Source: Rhodoferax_B ferrireducens_A
GTDB taxonomy: Bacteria > Pseudomonadota > Gammaproteobacteria > Burkholderiales > Burkholderiaceae_C
DNA: 64,000 nucleotides
Direction of reading: 5' to 3'
Assembly: GCF_031458075.1 (NCBI RefSeq)
Contig: NZ_JAVDXT010000005.1
Span: forward strand, 1-64,000
Positions 20,547 through 30,320 of the stretch are shown in pieces. The notes below the pieces were generated by a model. The model had not been told where the DNA came from and made no database searches. It saw nothing but the letters and a program-made list of their open reading frames with translations. Made by a program: the position numbers and the translations under genes. Each line of letters starts with the position of its first letter. Position 1 is the first letter of the stretch.

Positions 20547-20716
20547 AATAATTCCTTCCGGGGTGGGGCTTTTCACGGCCCACGTTCGCCATCAACTCAA
20601 CATGTATGGATGCATTATTTATCCAAACAAGTTTACTGGCAGCCAGATAAGCGGTACAAAACCGCCGTATTCACACCACTCAGAACAATAAGAGCACGGA
20701 CTCCTGGCGCACCCAG

Positions 20717-21961
20717 CTATACAAACAAATCAACCGCACGACCAGAAGTACGTGCAGGCACCACCGCCCGAACCGCCAGCTCCTCCGATACATTGCGCGC
20801 AGCATTCTGCCTATCTTCGGAAGGCGCACGGCGCTCACGGGCCCCGGCACCACCAGCCCCAGAGGAGCCCACGGAGAGACCGGAAAGCACCATGCCCTCT
20901 TGCTGCAGCAAATCCTTGAGATGGGCCGCAGCTCCGGTCAACAGCTCCCGGGTTTCCACTTGGTCCGTACGGAACTCGACATGGGCCTCATTGCCAGACA
21001 GGGAAATGCTCACCTGCACAGGCTCCGCACCCGCGCCATCGAACGTCAACTCCGCATTCTGGATGCCCTGGGATATCCAATAGTTGACCTGGTCCGCAAT
21101 GGCTGCTTCAGGAGCTATCTGGGCGGCATCCACCGCCACGGCAGTGCTGTCGAATTGAACCGTGGGGGTAAATTGATGCTGCCCTATGCCGCCTTCATGG
21201 CCCCGCTCCCCCTTTACCGCCGAAACATCCTTGGTCTCTAGAGCGGTAGCCTTCAGTGCGGCGGCGGCATCTGATGCCAGCTGGGTTGCCGAGGGTTCCG
21301 TCACCGGCATCACCCACTTACCGCCCTCCGCCAAGCTGGCCAGGCGATCCGCACGGACATCCGCGACCGCGGTACCCAGCACAGGTTTGGCAGCCCCTTT
21401 TTTACCGGCCTCCGCCAGACCGGCTGTTGCCTGCCCGGCATCTGCTGCCGCTGTACTGCCGGCAGCCAGGCGACTTTGAATTTGCTCAAAAACCGAGGCG
21501 TAGTTCGCCAAATTGGCCGACTGAGCCTGGCGGTCCGATGCCGTCAATTGCGCCCCCCCCTTACCTGCATCAGCCACACCCGAGGCCATCGTGCCAAGCT
21601 CACCGACCAGATTTGACGCCTCCGACTGCTCCGCTCCGGCTTGCGGCAATGTGGCCGGCGTCGCCACCGGCACAGCTGGAGCAAGCCAAATAGCGTCTGG
21701 CACCACTGTATCTTTTGCCGGCTTGCTGGCACCTGCTGATTTCTTGCGTGCCAGCCCTTTGGCCTCGGAATCCTCGTCTGCAGAGGCTTCTACGACTTTT
21801 TCCGGAGAGGCCTCCGGCTCTTTATCCAGCCCATTCAGCAAGTTGGAAAACGCATCCGGTTCCTTGTCGCCGTTTGCGCCATCGGCTTTGGACCTCGCTC
21901 CGCCTTGCTGGATCTCACCAGCCTTTGGCACCAGCGCAACAGGAACACTTTCGATACTCAT
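20717..21961 (-). CDS. fliK: Hook-length control protein FliK
   Basis: 414 residues. The N-terminal two-thirds is low-complexity Ala/Glu/Lys-rich ruler-like sequence. The C-terminal Flg_hook domain contains ELTFDGAGAEPVQVSISLSG and HLKDLLQQEGMVLSGLSV, the substrate-switching part that contacts FlhB. Overlaps fliJ by 4 bp (ATGA). Last gene of fliFGHIJK. Confidence 0.9.
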   Translation of the reverse strand: MSIESVPVALVPKAGEIQQGGARSKADGANGDKEPDAFSNLLNGLDKEPEASPEKVVEASADEDSEAKGLARKKSAGASKPAKDTVVPDAIWLAPAVPVATPATLPQAGAEQSEASNLVGELGTMASGVADAGKGGAQLTASDRQAQSANLANYASVFEQIQSRLAAGSTAAADAGQATAGLAEAGKKGAAKPVLGTAVADVRADRLASLAEGGKWVMPVTEPSATQLASDAAAALKATALETKDVSAVKGERGHEGGIGQHQFTPTVQFDSTAVAVDAAQIAPEAAIADQVNYWISQGIQNAELTFDGAGAEPVQVSISLSGNEAHVEFRTDQVETRELLTGAAAHLKDLLQQEGMVLSGLSVGSSGAGGAGARERRAPSEDRQNAARNVSEELAVRAVVPARTSGRAVDLFV

Positions 21962-22425
21962 GACACCCCCTCACCAAATTGCTGGTCTATTGATTTTCCA
22001 AACCGTAACGCCGCAAACTCATCGATTTGCTTTTGTTCACGGCGACTCTGCAGGCGGTCCGCCTCCAGCTGCTTGTTTCGGCATACTTGCTTCAATGTAG
22101 CGACCCGTATCTCTGCATCCGCCAATTGCTTCTTTGCAACGTCAACCCATCGGGCCTGGTCGGCCAAAATGCCCTGCTGCATCTGAATCGCCTGCGCCAA
22201 ACGCTCCATAAATTGGTAATGGTGGCGCATCATCTCCGGCAATGCACAGTTCTGCGCCTGCACCATCCAGCGGTCCTCAGTTTCGGTGGCGTAGGTTTCC
22301 AGCTGCTCCAACTGGTTCTTCGCTCCCAGGTACTTCTGCTGCGCCTGCCCTAATGCACGGCTTGCCTCATCGCGCTTGAGATGCGCCACATCAATCGCCA
22401 CCGCCAATGTTTTGAGAAGCGTCAT
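21958..22425 (-). CDS. fliJ: Export ATPase stalk protein FliJ
   Basis: 155 residues, almost entirely charged coiled-coil (for example KYLGAKNQLEQLETYATET). FliJ sits in the FliI hexamer like the gamma subunit of F-ATPase and escorts chaperones. It lies between fliI and fliK, overlapping the latter by 4 bp. Confidence 0.9.
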   Translation of the reverse strand: MTLLKTLAVAIDVAHLKRDEASRALGQAQQKYLGAKNQLEQLETYATETEDRWMVQAQNCALPEMMRHHYQFMERLAQAIQMQQGILADQARWVDVAKKQLADAEIRVATLKQVCRNKQLEADRLQSRREQKQIDEFAALRFGKSIDQQFGEGVS

Positions 22426-22453
22426 AGTGGCCCCAATTTACGCTTTTGCGAGC

Positions 22454-23875
22454 TCATCGGCTACCAGGAGCTTTGGTGATGCTCCGCTCCATGTCGGTCA
22501 AGCTCTGCTGCAGAGAGGCGGATACATACATGCCCTGCTGCAAGAAGTCGGTCATGCCACCATTCAGGCGAATGGCTTCGTCCAGCCCAGGGTCCGAGCC
22601 GCTCGCGTAAGCCCCGATTTGCACCAGATCACGGCCCTTCTGGTAGCGCGAATTGATCACCCGGAACTTTCGAGCAATCTCGAAGTGTGCCGGCGACACC
22701 ACGTTATGCATCACCCGCGATGCCGATTGCTCTATATCGATTGCCGGGAAATGCCCGGCCTCGGCCAGGGAGCGCGACAACACAATATGCCCGTCCAGAA
22801 TCGCCCGGGCCGCATCGGCAATCGGGTCTTGCTGGTCATCCCCCTCCGACAGCACGGTATAGAAGGCGGTAATTGATCCTACACCGTTCAACCCATTTCC
22901 ACTGCGCTCCACCAACTGCGGCAACTTGGCAAAGCACGAAGGTGGATAGCCCTTGGTAGCCGGAGGTTCGCCAATGGCCAAAGCAATTTCACGTTGCGCC
23001 ATGGCAAACCGGGTCAACGAATCCATCAGCAACAAGACATGCTGGCCCTTGTCCCGGAAATACTCAGCCACAGCCGTCGCATAGGCAGCGCCTTGCAAGC
23101 GCAGCAGTGGCGGTGCATCGGCCGGTGCAGCCACGACCACGGAACGGGCGCGCCCGTCTTCGCCCAAAATATCTTCAACAAACTCTTTGACTTCCCGACC
23201 CCGCTCGCCGATCAGGCCGACCACGATCACATCCGCCTTGGTATAGCGGGCCATCATGCCCAGCAACACGCTCTTGCCCACCCCAGAGCCAGCAAACAAA
23301 CCAATACGCTGCCCCCGGCCCACCGTCAACATGGCATTGATCGCACGCACCCCGGTATCGAGCGGTTCACGCACCGGATCGCGATCCATAGCATTAATCG
23401 GCTGGCGATCCAAAGGCACGGCCATCACATCTTGCATCGGACCGCCATGGTCCAAGGGTACGCCTTGGGCATCCACCACCCGCCCTAGCAAGCCATCTCC
23501 CAGTGGCAAACGCAGCACACCTGCCGTCGCGACTTTGTCGCGCGGCGCATCCCCCAACCGAGGTACCGCGATGTAAGGCGCTGCAGGCACCACGCTGGCT
23601 CCGCTGCGCAGGCCATGCACATCGCCAGCGGGCATCAGGTAAGCACGGTCGTTCGAAAACCCCACCACCTCCACCAAGACGGAGGGGCCACCCTCCATGG
23701 AAACGTTGCATTGCGACCCCACTGGAGTACGGATACCAACTGCCTCCAACACCAGGCCGGCCAAACGGGTCAACGTGCCTCGCACCTCCAAGGGGCTTCC
23801 ACTATCGACGCGCTGCTGCGCATCCGCCATAAAGCGTGACCAAAGGGGCAGGCCTTCAGGCTCCATCGTCAACAT
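22454..23875 (-). CDS. fliI: Flagellar export ATPase FliI
   Basis: 473 residues, homologous to F1 beta. Walker A GSGVGKS is at 196-202, Walker B is VLLLMDSLTR, and the GERGREVKEF segment is present. Energises protein export with FliH and FliJ. The chosen ATG overlaps fliH by 20 bp; an ATG three codons later is equally possible. Confidence 0.96.
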   Translation of the reverse strand: MLTMEPEGLPLWSRFMADAQQRVDSGSPLEVRGTLTRLAGLVLEAVGIRTPVGSQCNVSMEGGPSVLVEVVGFSNDRAYLMPAGDVHGLRSGASVVPAAPYIAVPRLGDAPRDKVATAGVLRLPLGDGLLGRVVDAQGVPLDHGGPMQDVMAVPLDRQPINAMDRDPVREPLDTGVRAINAMLTVGRGQRIGLFAGSGVGKSVLLGMMARYTKADVIVVGLIGERGREVKEFVEDILGEDGRARSVVVAAPADAPPLLRLQGAAYATAVAEYFRDKGQHVLLLMDSLTRFAMAQREIALAIGEPPATKGYPPSCFAKLPQLVERSGNGLNGVGSITAFYTVLSEGDDQQDPIADAARAILDGHIVLSRSLAEAGHFPAIDIEQSASRVMHNVVSPAHFEIARKFRVINSRYQKGRDLVQIGAYASGSDPGLDEAIRLNGGMTDFLQQGMYVSASLQQSLTDMERSITKAPGSR

Positions 23876-24563
23876 CCGTCCAGGCCGATGTCAGCCCCAA
23901 ATTGGCGACCGCACGCTCCCAACGCTTAGACAAGGTGCCGTCGATGACCGTGCCGCCAGACTCCACAAAACAGCCACCGCGCTCAACCGCATCATCGGCC
24001 AGCCAGGTCAATGTCGGAGAAGGAAACGCTTCTTGCAATGGTTCGCGCAGCACCTCCAGGTCCAAGGGATGCAATTTGACAATTGCCCGCTTGCCATCCA
24101 TGACCAGCATACCGAGCGCCTCTCGAATCACGGGCTCCAAGGCGGTCTTGTCGATGGCAAGCTCACGCCGTACCACTTGGCGCGCCAAACTGCATGCAAG
24201 CGCCAGTACCTGCTGCGCAATATCTTGTTCCGCTTGGGTCAATCGCTCCTGCATGCCAGACAATATTTGTGCCAGCGCACGCGCCGTCTCCACGCCCTGC
24301 CCCTGCACGAACGCGTCCAAACGCTGGTTTCCCTCGTTCATCGCCTCGGTATGGCCCTGCGCATACCCGGCTGCATGGCCATCTTCCCAGGCCCGATCCA
24401 GCCGGACCTGCTCGGGCTCTTCCGGCTCTGGTTCTGGCTCCGGAAGCTGCTCCACCACCAAGGCCGGAGGGCCTACGGAACCAAACTGCCACTCCGATAC
24501 AACCCCCAGTTCTTCACTGCGAATGAAGCGGGAGTGGGTCCGGGCTTTAGACGAAGCTGTCAT
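23856..24563 (-). CDS. fliH: Flagellar assembly protein FliH
   Basis: 235 residues. A Glu/Pro-rich segment (LPEPEPEPEEPEQV), then an extended helical region and a C-terminal FliI-binding domain with LDLEVLREPLQEAFP. Regulates the export ATPase and anchors it to FliN. The ATG overlaps the fliG stop by 17 bp. Confidence 0.92.
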   Translation of the reverse strand: MTASSKARTHSRFIRSEELGVVSEWQFGSVGPPALVVEQLPEPEPEPEEPEQVRLDRAWEDGHAAGYAQGHTEAMNEGNQRLDAFVQGQGVETARALAQILSGMQERLTQAEQDIAQQVLALACSLARQVVRRELAIDKTALEPVIREALGMLVMDGKRAIVKLHPLDLEVLREPLQEAFPSPTLTWLADDAVERGGCFVESGGTVIDGTLSKRWERAVANLGLTSAWTDVDDGA

Positions 24564-25542
24564 CGCCACCCGTTCCCAATACAACCTGTCCTTCGTCCAC
24601 TAAGCGACGCACAATTTTGAGCACTTCCTTCTGCTGAGCCTCGACTTCTGACAAGCGCATTGGGCCACGGGATTCCAGATCTTCGCGCATCGTTTCTGCC
24701 GCGCGAGACGACATATTGGCCAAGATTTTCTCTTTCAACTCTGGCCCCGCGCCCTTCAAGGCCACGATCAAGGTCTCCGATGCCACTTCTTTCAGCACCA
24801 GTTGGATGGACTTGTTGTCCAGCTTGATGACGTCATCAAAGACAAACATCTTGTCGACAATCTTCTGCGCCAGATCCGAGTCAAAGCCTTTGATCGACTC
24901 GATGACCGTGCCTTCGATATTGGCACCCAGCAAATTGATGATTTCGGCCGCCGCCTTGACGCCACCCAGGGAGGTCTTGCGGATCTTGTCGCCGCCCGCC
25001 AGGACCTTAAACAAAACCTCGTTCAAATCCTTCAGCGCAGTAGGCTGGATACCCTCCAAGGTGGCCACCCGCAACAGCACCTCGTTACGCTGGCGTTCAG
25101 TCAATTGCTTCAGCACTGCCGCCGCCTGCTCGTAGTCCAGATGTACCAGGATAGCTGCAACGATTTGGGGGTGCTCATTGCGCAGCAGCTCGGCGACAGA
25201 CAGCGGGTCCATCCACTTCAGGCTTTCAATCCCGGATACATCCCCGCCCAGCAAAATGCGGTCAATCAGCAGTGAAGCCTTATCGTCGCCCAGCGCGCGC
25301 CGCAGCACCGCCTTGACATAGTCGGCGGTATCGGTGACCAGCAGGCTTTGGGCTGCGGCTGCGCTGGTAAACCGCACCAACACCTGGTCGACCTTTTCCC
25401 GTGTCACAACCTTGGTCTTGGCAATCGTTTCGCCCAGCTTTTGTACTTCTTTCGGCGACAGATGCTTAAAAACCTCGGCCGCCTCTTCTTCGCCCAGAGA
25501 CATCAGGAAAATGGCGGCGTCGGTGAGACCTTGTTCATCCAT
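24547..25542 (-). CDS. fliG: Rotor switch protein FliG
   Basis: 331 residues with N, middle and C domains. The middle EHPQ motif (RNEHPQIVAAILVHLD) and the C-terminal charged torque helix (KIVDKMFVFDDVIKLDNKSI) that meets MotA are both present. Sits between the MS ring (FliF) and FliM. 24 bp after fliF. Confidence 0.97.
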   Translation of the reverse strand: MDEQGLTDAAIFLMSLGEEEAAEVFKHLSPKEVQKLGETIAKTKVVTREKVDQVLVRFTSAAAAQSLLVTDTADYVKAVLRRALGDDKASLLIDRILLGGDVSGIESLKWMDPLSVAELLRNEHPQIVAAILVHLDYEQAAAVLKQLTERQRNEVLLRVATLEGIQPTALKDLNEVLFKVLAGGDKIRKTSLGGVKAAAEIINLLGANIEGTVIESIKGFDSDLAQKIVDKMFVFDDVIKLDNKSIQLVLKEVASETLIVALKGAGPELKEKILANMSSRAAETMREDLESRGPMRLSEVEAQQKEVLKIVRRLVDEGQVVLGTGGDDSFV

Positions 25543-25566
25543 GGTGCTCTTTCATGCGCCGGCCTC

Positions 25567-27300
25567 TCAGCCTGCGGACTCTCCGTTAATCCAGTTTTTC
25601 ACGATATTGGCGACTGCCGTAGAGTTGGTTCGGGCCAGTTCTCGCGCATCCTCCAGCCGCAGCTGGTGCTCGGTGGGGGCCAGTACCTGCACACCATCCT
25701 CGTTAAATGTCGTCGGCCGCTGCGTATCGTTGGCAACCAAGGCATCCAATGGCCCGCCCAGAGAGCCCATCGCCGGCGAACCATCGGGCCCGAAGCCACC
25801 ACCCACGGGACCACCTGAAGGGGCGGCCTTGGGAGTCGCCATAGCCTTCAAACCAGGGCGTACCAAGCCCAGAATAACCAGGGCCGCCAGCAACAGCGTG
25901 CCCACAGGCCAAGCCAGGCTGCGCGCCATCTCCAGCGTCTGCGGTTGCTTCCAGAGAGGTGTGTCGTCCACCACCGGGGCTTGCACCATAAACGGTGCGT
26001 TCATCAGGTTCACAGAGTCGCCGCGGTCTTTGTTGAAGCCAATCGACTCCCGCACCAGGGCAGTCATCTGTTCGATTTGCTGCTCGCTCAGAGCCTTGGT
26101 GACGGGTTTACCCTTGTCATCTTCGGTGGTGGCGTGGTTCACGACCACGGCGGCGCTCAAGCGCTTGATGGCACCGGAGCCCCCCCGCACCACCCGCACC
26201 GTCTTGTCCACCTCGTAATTGGTAACAGACTCTCGTTTCATGGTGCCGCCATTGGCACCTGCCGCTGCATTGCCCCCCCCGGCCGTCAAAGGCACGGCCG
26301 CCCCATTGATGGGTGCCGCTGCCGACGCTGGCGGCTGGTTGGAGGTTGCACCAGGAACACCGCTCGGACCCGCGTTGGCCGCGTTGCCGCTGCTTTCCAC
26401 CACTTGCTGGCTCCGCACCGCGCTTGCGTCACTGGCCAGATTGGGCTTGTGCATCTCGGCAGTCGACTCGGTCTGCGAAAAATCAACTTCCGCAGTCACC
26501 TGGGCCTTCACATTCTGCCGCCCCACAATGGGCTCCAGCATGTCCAAAATACGGCGGCTGTATTGCTGTTCTATGCGCTGCACATACTGCAACTGCTCTG
26601 CATCGGCACCACCGGTGGTGCTATCGGGCGACTGCGACAACAGCTTGCCTGTGTCGTCCAGCACACTCACGGCGCTGGGCTGCATCTCTGGCACGCTGGA
26701 AGCCACCAGATGCACGATGCCCGCCAACTGGGTACGGTCCAACGACTGACCGGGGTGCAAACTCACCAGAATGGATGCCGAAGGCTTTTGCTGTTCTCTG
26801 AAAAACCCGTTCTGGTTGGGCAACGCCAAGTGCACACGGGCACTGGAGACCGAGGACAACGCCTGTATCGAACGGGTCAGTTCCCCCTCGAGCCCGCGCT
26901 GAAACGCCAGGCGCTCCTGGAACTGCGTCATACCAAAGCGGTTGGCTTCCATCAGCTCGAATCCGGAAACCGAGCCCTTGGGCAAACCCAGCGACGCCAG
27001 CCGCAAGCGGGTGTCGTGTACCCGGTCGGTGGGCACCAGGATGGCCCCGCCACCCTCAGTGTACTTATAGGGAACATTCATTTGCGACAGCTGCGCCACG
27101 ATGGCGCCGCCATCTTTGTCCGCCAGATTGGCGTACAGCACCTTGTATTCGGGTTGCCGCCCCAGCACCAGAGCGGCAATCACCACCACCACCAGCAAGG
27201 CAATACCCGCACCCAAGCGCATGCGCTGCGGGCGGTCCAAATTGGCCAGCCTTTGCGTCAACGGTGAACTAACGGGTATTTCGGCAACTGCAGACATCAT
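25567..27300 (-). CDS. fliF: MS-ring protein FliF
   Basis: 577 residues: an N-terminal transmembrane helix (LGAGIALLVVVVIAALVLGR), periplasmic ring-building domains, a Gly/Ala-rich loop (about 340-385), a second helix (SLAWPVGTLLLAALVILGLV) and a C-terminal FliG-binding tail. Start at the ATG-ATG pair 27295-27300 with GGAAAG upstream; the open frame extends further but matches nothing. First gene of fliFGHIJK and divergent from fliE. I found no sigma54 or sigma28 promoter of good quality in 27301-27473. Confidence 0.96.
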   Translation of the reverse strand: MMSAVAEIPVSSPLTQRLANLDRPQRMRLGAGIALLVVVVIAALVLGRQPEYKVLYANLADKDGGAIVAQLSQMNVPYKYTEGGGAILVPTDRVHDTRLRLASLGLPKGSVSGFELMEANRFGMTQFQERLAFQRGLEGELTRSIQALSSVSSARVHLALPNQNGFFREQQKPSASILVSLHPGQSLDRTQLAGIVHLVASSVPEMQPSAVSVLDDTGKLLSQSPDSTTGGADAEQLQYVQRIEQQYSRRILDMLEPIVGRQNVKAQVTAEVDFSQTESTAEMHKPNLASDASAVRSQQVVESSGNAANAGPSGVPGATSNQPPASAAAPINGAAVPLTAGGGNAAAGANGGTMKRESVTNYEVDKTVRVVRGGSGAIKRLSAAVVVNHATTEDDKGKPVTKALSEQQIEQMTALVRESIGFNKDRGDSVNLMNAPFMVQAPVVDDTPLWKQPQTLEMARSLAWPVGTLLLAALVILGLVRPGLKAMATPKAAPSGGPVGGGFGPDGSPAMGSLGGPLDALVANDTQRPTTFNEDGVQVLAPTEHQLRLEDARELARTNSTAVANIVKNWINGESAG

Positions 27301-27473
27301 GCTTTCCGGATCGGTATGGCGCGAGCTTGCTCCACGGACAATGGAGATTATTCGGGCTGGCCGCCAAACCATCGACCCAATAAGCTGGGGATTTGGCAAC
27401 CATTTCCCCGCAATGCTACAGCGTCGGTGTCGCTACGATCCAGGCATTGCATCCATCACCAGGAGGAACCGCC

Positions 27474-27791
27474 ATGGATCTCCGCTTGTCACCCATTTCG
27501 CCCAGCCTGCCCAGCCGTACCGGGGCCACCTCACGCATCAGCCCGGCAGCCACACAAGACACCAAAAGTGCCGGCTTTGCAGGCGCGCTAAAAGGCGCAC
27601 TCACAGAGGTCAGCGCCGCGCAGAACAATGCAACCCAGCTGCAAAAAGAAGTGCAGATGGAAAACCCGAACGTCAGCTTGGAAGAAACGATGGTGGCGAT
27701 CCAGAAAGCGCAAATCGGCTTTCAGGCCACGTTGCATGTACGCAACCGCATGGTGCAGGCGTACAGCGACATCATGAATATGCAGGTCTAA
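27474..27791 (+). CDS. fliE: Hook-basal body protein FliE
   Basis: 105 residues, linking the MS ring to the rod. The C-terminal block VSLEETMVAIQKAQIGFQAT and RNRMVQAYSDIMNMQV is diagnostic. ATG at 27474 follows a perfect AGGAGG at about 7 bp. A lone plus-strand gene divergent from fliF and convergent with fliT. Confidence 0.96.
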   Translation: MDLRLSPISPSLPSRTGATSRISPAATQDTKSAGFAGALKGALTEVSAAQNNATQLQKEVQMENPNVSLEETMVAIQKAQIGFQATLHVRNRMVQAYSDIMNMQV

Positions 27792-27804
27792 CACCTGCTT
27801 GACT

Positions 27805-27828
27805 GGGCTCTCCCTGGCGGGAGCGCCC
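27805..27828 (+). terminator. Possible terminator after fliE
   Basis: GGGC-T-CTCCC / GGGAG-C-GCCC is a nearly perfect stem around a TGGC loop, placed 14 bp after fliE. No T-run follows, so it may act only as an RNA-stabilising hairpin or in both directions between fliE and fliT. Confidence 0.4.
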
Positions 27829-27837
27829 TCCCGCCCC

Positions 27838-28137
27838 TCAATGCAGCAGTTGGGGGCGGCGCTCCAGAATCTGTTCAAACTGCTGAATCCAGGGCTCGGT
27901 CAAACAACGGATTTGCGCGTCGTTGCGCAAAATACGTTGCATGATGCGGGCCTTTTCTGTTTTGTGCTCAGGAGTCAGCTGCTCCGCCAACGACTGGTGG
28001 CGCAGTTGCTCGATCAACACCGCACAAGCCCCCTCATAGCGCACGACCTCGTCCCAGTTCTCATGCTGGGCAGCCTGCAGCATCTTGTGGCTGCTGTCTT
28101 CAATGGCTTTGTAATAGTCAATCAGAATTTGCGACAT
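27838..28137 (-). CDS. fliT: FliT-like flagellar chaperone
   Basis: 99 residues, helical, with the FliT-like start ILIDYYKAIEDSSHKMLQAA and QRILRNDAQIRCL in the middle. FliT chaperones the cap protein FliD. The family is poorly conserved, so the call depends on size and its place after fliS (27 bp gap). Confidence 0.8.
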   Translation of the reverse strand: MSQILIDYYKAIEDSSHKMLQAAQHENWDEVVRYEGACAVLIEQLRHQSLAEQLTPEHKTEKARIMQRILRNDAQIRCLTEPWIQQFEQILERRPQLLH

Positions 28138-28164
28138 AGTCTGGGTCCGGCACGATAGGTGAAT

Positions 28165-28575
28165 TTAGATTTTTGCGACAGGAGACACAGCGATGCTTTT
28201 CCAGGCATCAAACACAGGGGCAATCAATTGCACGACCTCGTCAACCAAAGCCGCATCATTTTTGAGATTGGCCGTCGTCAGTTGCAAGATGCTGTAGTTG
28301 TATACACCACGCAGGTTGAGCGCCAGATCACCACCAGATTCGATATCCAGCGACAACTTCAGACCCTCGTCCAGAATGCGCACTGCCTTGGACAAGGCAT
28401 TACCCTTGCCTTCCAGGTCGCCGCGGTCGATACAACCACGGGCGGAATACAGAGATTGCATCAAAGCTTCAAACAACAGGCAAACCACTTGGTGCGGACT
28501 GGCTCCCTCTACACTGGTTTGAGCGCCGACTCGCTTGTAAGCAGATGCAGCTCGGGCGCTAACTGGAGTAAACAT
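28165..28575 (-). CDS. fliS: Flagellin chaperone FliS
   Basis: 136 residues, four-helix chaperone that keeps flagellin unfolded for export. Family motifs: ASAYKRVGAQTSVEGASPHQ near the start and LVCLLFEAL-type helix, ending with DAWKSIA. ATG at 28575 is chosen because a sigma28 promoter lies at 28608-28634, which makes the upstream in-frame ATGs (28617 and, less surely, 28590) unlikely. Confidence 0.93.
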   Translation of the reverse strand: MFTPVSARAASAYKRVGAQTSVEGASPHQVVCLLFEALMQSLYSARGCIDRGDLEGKGNALSKAVRILDEGLKLSLDIESGGDLALNLRGVYNYSILQLTTANLKNDAALVDEVVQLIAPVFDAWKSIAVSPVAKI

Positions 28576-28607
28576 GGTCGTGGATTCCATTGGACTTGAT
28601 ACTTTAG

Positions 28608-28634
28608 TTATCGGCATGGCCCATAGAAACTCAA
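28608..28634 (-). promoter_or_regulatory. sigma28 (FliA) promoter of fliS-fliT
   Basis: Minus strand: -35 TTGAGTTT (plus 28627-28634), 11-bp spacer, perfect -10 GCCGATAA (28608-28615). The consensus is TAAAGTTT-N11-GCCGATAA; this matches 14 of 16 positions. The first RNA base would be about 25 bp before the chosen fliS start. Confidence 0.8.
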
Positions 28635-28694
28635 ATCAAAAATTGGCATTTGGAAAAATTCAGATCCCTGGGTACACAACAGCGAGCAGTACTC

Positions 28695-30125
28695 CTATTT
28701 ACTGCTGCTATTCCAAACCTCTACCTGCTGCGTGATGTAGGTACTAAGCGCACTCAAGGTGGCCATCTTGGTGTCCAGCGCGGTATAGGTGGCACGCAAA
28801 CGCTTTTCTACGGCTGCTGCACGTGCAGTCACCTTGTCCTGCTCGGCTGTATTGCGCTTGGTCTCCGCGGCCAGCGCATCGGCCTTGTTGTTCATTGCAC
28901 CACTGAAGGACAGCAAATCCGTCGTGAAGGCTTTCACCTTGCGTGCCAAGCCATTGCTGGCGACATCGTTGTTGTTCTGGGCAAAAAAGGTTTTGACCTT
29001 GTCCGGGGTATCCAGTGCCGTACTCAGCTTGGCTGCATTCACAGTCAAATTGCCGTCTTGACCCATGCTGATACCAAGTTCATACAAGCGGGTCACGCTG
29101 CCACCTGTCGTAGCCGTTCCCATCATCGAACGCAAGCTGTTGCGCAAGCCAATCGCCGTGGCATCCCCCTGCAAATCCCCTGATGTTTTCGAGGTGGCAT
29201 CGTAAGCCGTGGCATCGGCCAGGTATTTGTTGACGGCGTTGTAGGCATCCACAAAGGCCTGGATATTGGTCGTCAATGCCTCTTTGTCGTTGGTGGCGGA
29301 TATCTCCACGTTGGTACTGGTCACCTCGGATGCGGTAATCGTCAAACCCGCAATCACGTCCTTGAACTTATTGGTCGTGGAGGTCACGGCAATGCCGTTG
29401 ATCGTAGCCTTGGCGTTTTGCCCGGCCTGGTAGGTGTTGGCGCCCATGCCGTAGGGGGTAACCGCCGACAAATCAAAGGCCAGACGCGACAAACCACTGC
29501 TATCGGTGTTGTTCCCATCGCCATCGGTGGCCAGGATACGAAAACCTGCGGCCTCTCCTGTGGCGGACGAACGCAACATCAAACGGTCGCCAGACGCATC
29601 GGTCAACACCGTCGCCACCAGGCCCGAGCCGGAATCATTGATCTTGGTTGCGATCTGGGCCATGGTGTCGGTAGCCGTCACCGTCACAGCCACGCTGGCC
29701 GCCGATCCTGCCGTAAAAGCATTGCTGGCCCAGGTGCCCAGCTGCAAGGTCAGGGTGCCCGAAGACCCGAGCGCCGCGCCGGCAGTCACCGCAGTTGACG
29801 CCGTAGACTGGGCTTTGGCCAGCTGCGACACCCCGACGTTAAAACTGGTCGCCGAGGCCAGGCCGGTTACAGAAGCCGACACCGCCGAGCTATTCGAGGA
29901 CGACACCGACAGGCTGTTCCAGCCGCTGTCCAGCGTCATTTTGGAAGCAGCATCCGACAAGGTGGACACCAGCGACTTGATCTGCGAATAGTCGGAGATT
30001 TTGGTCTGGATAATCGTGGCCTTGGTTTGCAGCGTTGTCAAAGGCTGCTTTTCCAACGCCACCAGCTTGGTGATGATGGACTCCACCTCCAAACCACTGC
30101 CAATACCGGTTGATGAAATACCCAT
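28695..30125 (-). CDS. fliD: Flagellar cap protein FliD
   Basis: 476 residues. An N-terminal FliD domain (STGIGSGLEVESIITKLVAL), a Thr/Ser/Ala-rich central region with Flagellin_IN-like sequence, and a C-terminal coiled coil (RNTAEQDKVTARAAAVEKRL). Caps the growing filament and folds flagellin. GGAGG lies before the ATG. Separated from the upstream flagellin gene by a strong terminator. Confidence 0.95.
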   Translation of the reverse strand: MGISSTGIGSGLEVESIITKLVALEKQPLTTLQTKATIIQTKISDYSQIKSLVSTLSDAASKMTLDSGWNSLSVSSSNSSAVSASVTGLASATSFNVGVSQLAKAQSTASTAVTAGAALGSSGTLTLQLGTWASNAFTAGSAASVAVTVTATDTMAQIATKINDSGSGLVATVLTDASGDRLMLRSSATGEAAGFRILATDGDGNNTDSSGLSRLAFDLSAVTPYGMGANTYQAGQNAKATINGIAVTSTTNKFKDVIAGLTITASEVTSTNVEISATNDKEALTTNIQAFVDAYNAVNKYLADATAYDATSKTSGDLQGDATAIGLRNSLRSMMGTATTGGSVTRLYELGISMGQDGNLTVNAAKLSTALDTPDKVKTFFAQNNNDVASNGLARKVKAFTTDLLSFSGAMNNKADALAAETKRNTAEQDKVTARAAAVEKRLRATYTALDTKMATLSALSTYITQQVEVWNSSSK

Positions 30126-30201
30126 GATGACCTCCGAGAGCGGTGCCTGCCACGCTGAATGCGAATAGCTGTATTTGTATCCGCATTCCAGAAGGCAAAA
30201 C

Positions 30202-30230
30202 GGCGGATAAAGGGGGTTCCTTTATCCGCC
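30202..30230 (-). terminator. Intrinsic terminator of flagellin gene 1
   Basis: Minus strand GGCGGATAAAGG / CCTTTATCCGCC, a 12-bp perfect stem with a 5-nt loop, followed by GTTTTGCC. It sits about 90 bp after the flagellin stop and before fliD. Confidence 0.8.
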
Positions 30231-30320
30231 TTCGAGTTTTAGCACCTTTTTACCAATAAGCAACCTGCATATCGGGGTCGCCTTGGCAACCCGAACCTGC
30301 AGACCGCGGTGCTTACAAAC

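Noticed and set aside
25945..27267. A 440-codon plus-strand open frame over fliF
   Set aside because: It is antisense to fliF, His/Gln-rich, with no motif or ribosome-binding site.
27313..27330. sigma54-like TGGCGCGAGCTTGCT before fliE
   Set aside because: The GG-to-GC spacing is one base short of the required 10, the site is about 140 bp from fliE, and no sigma54 activator is nearby.
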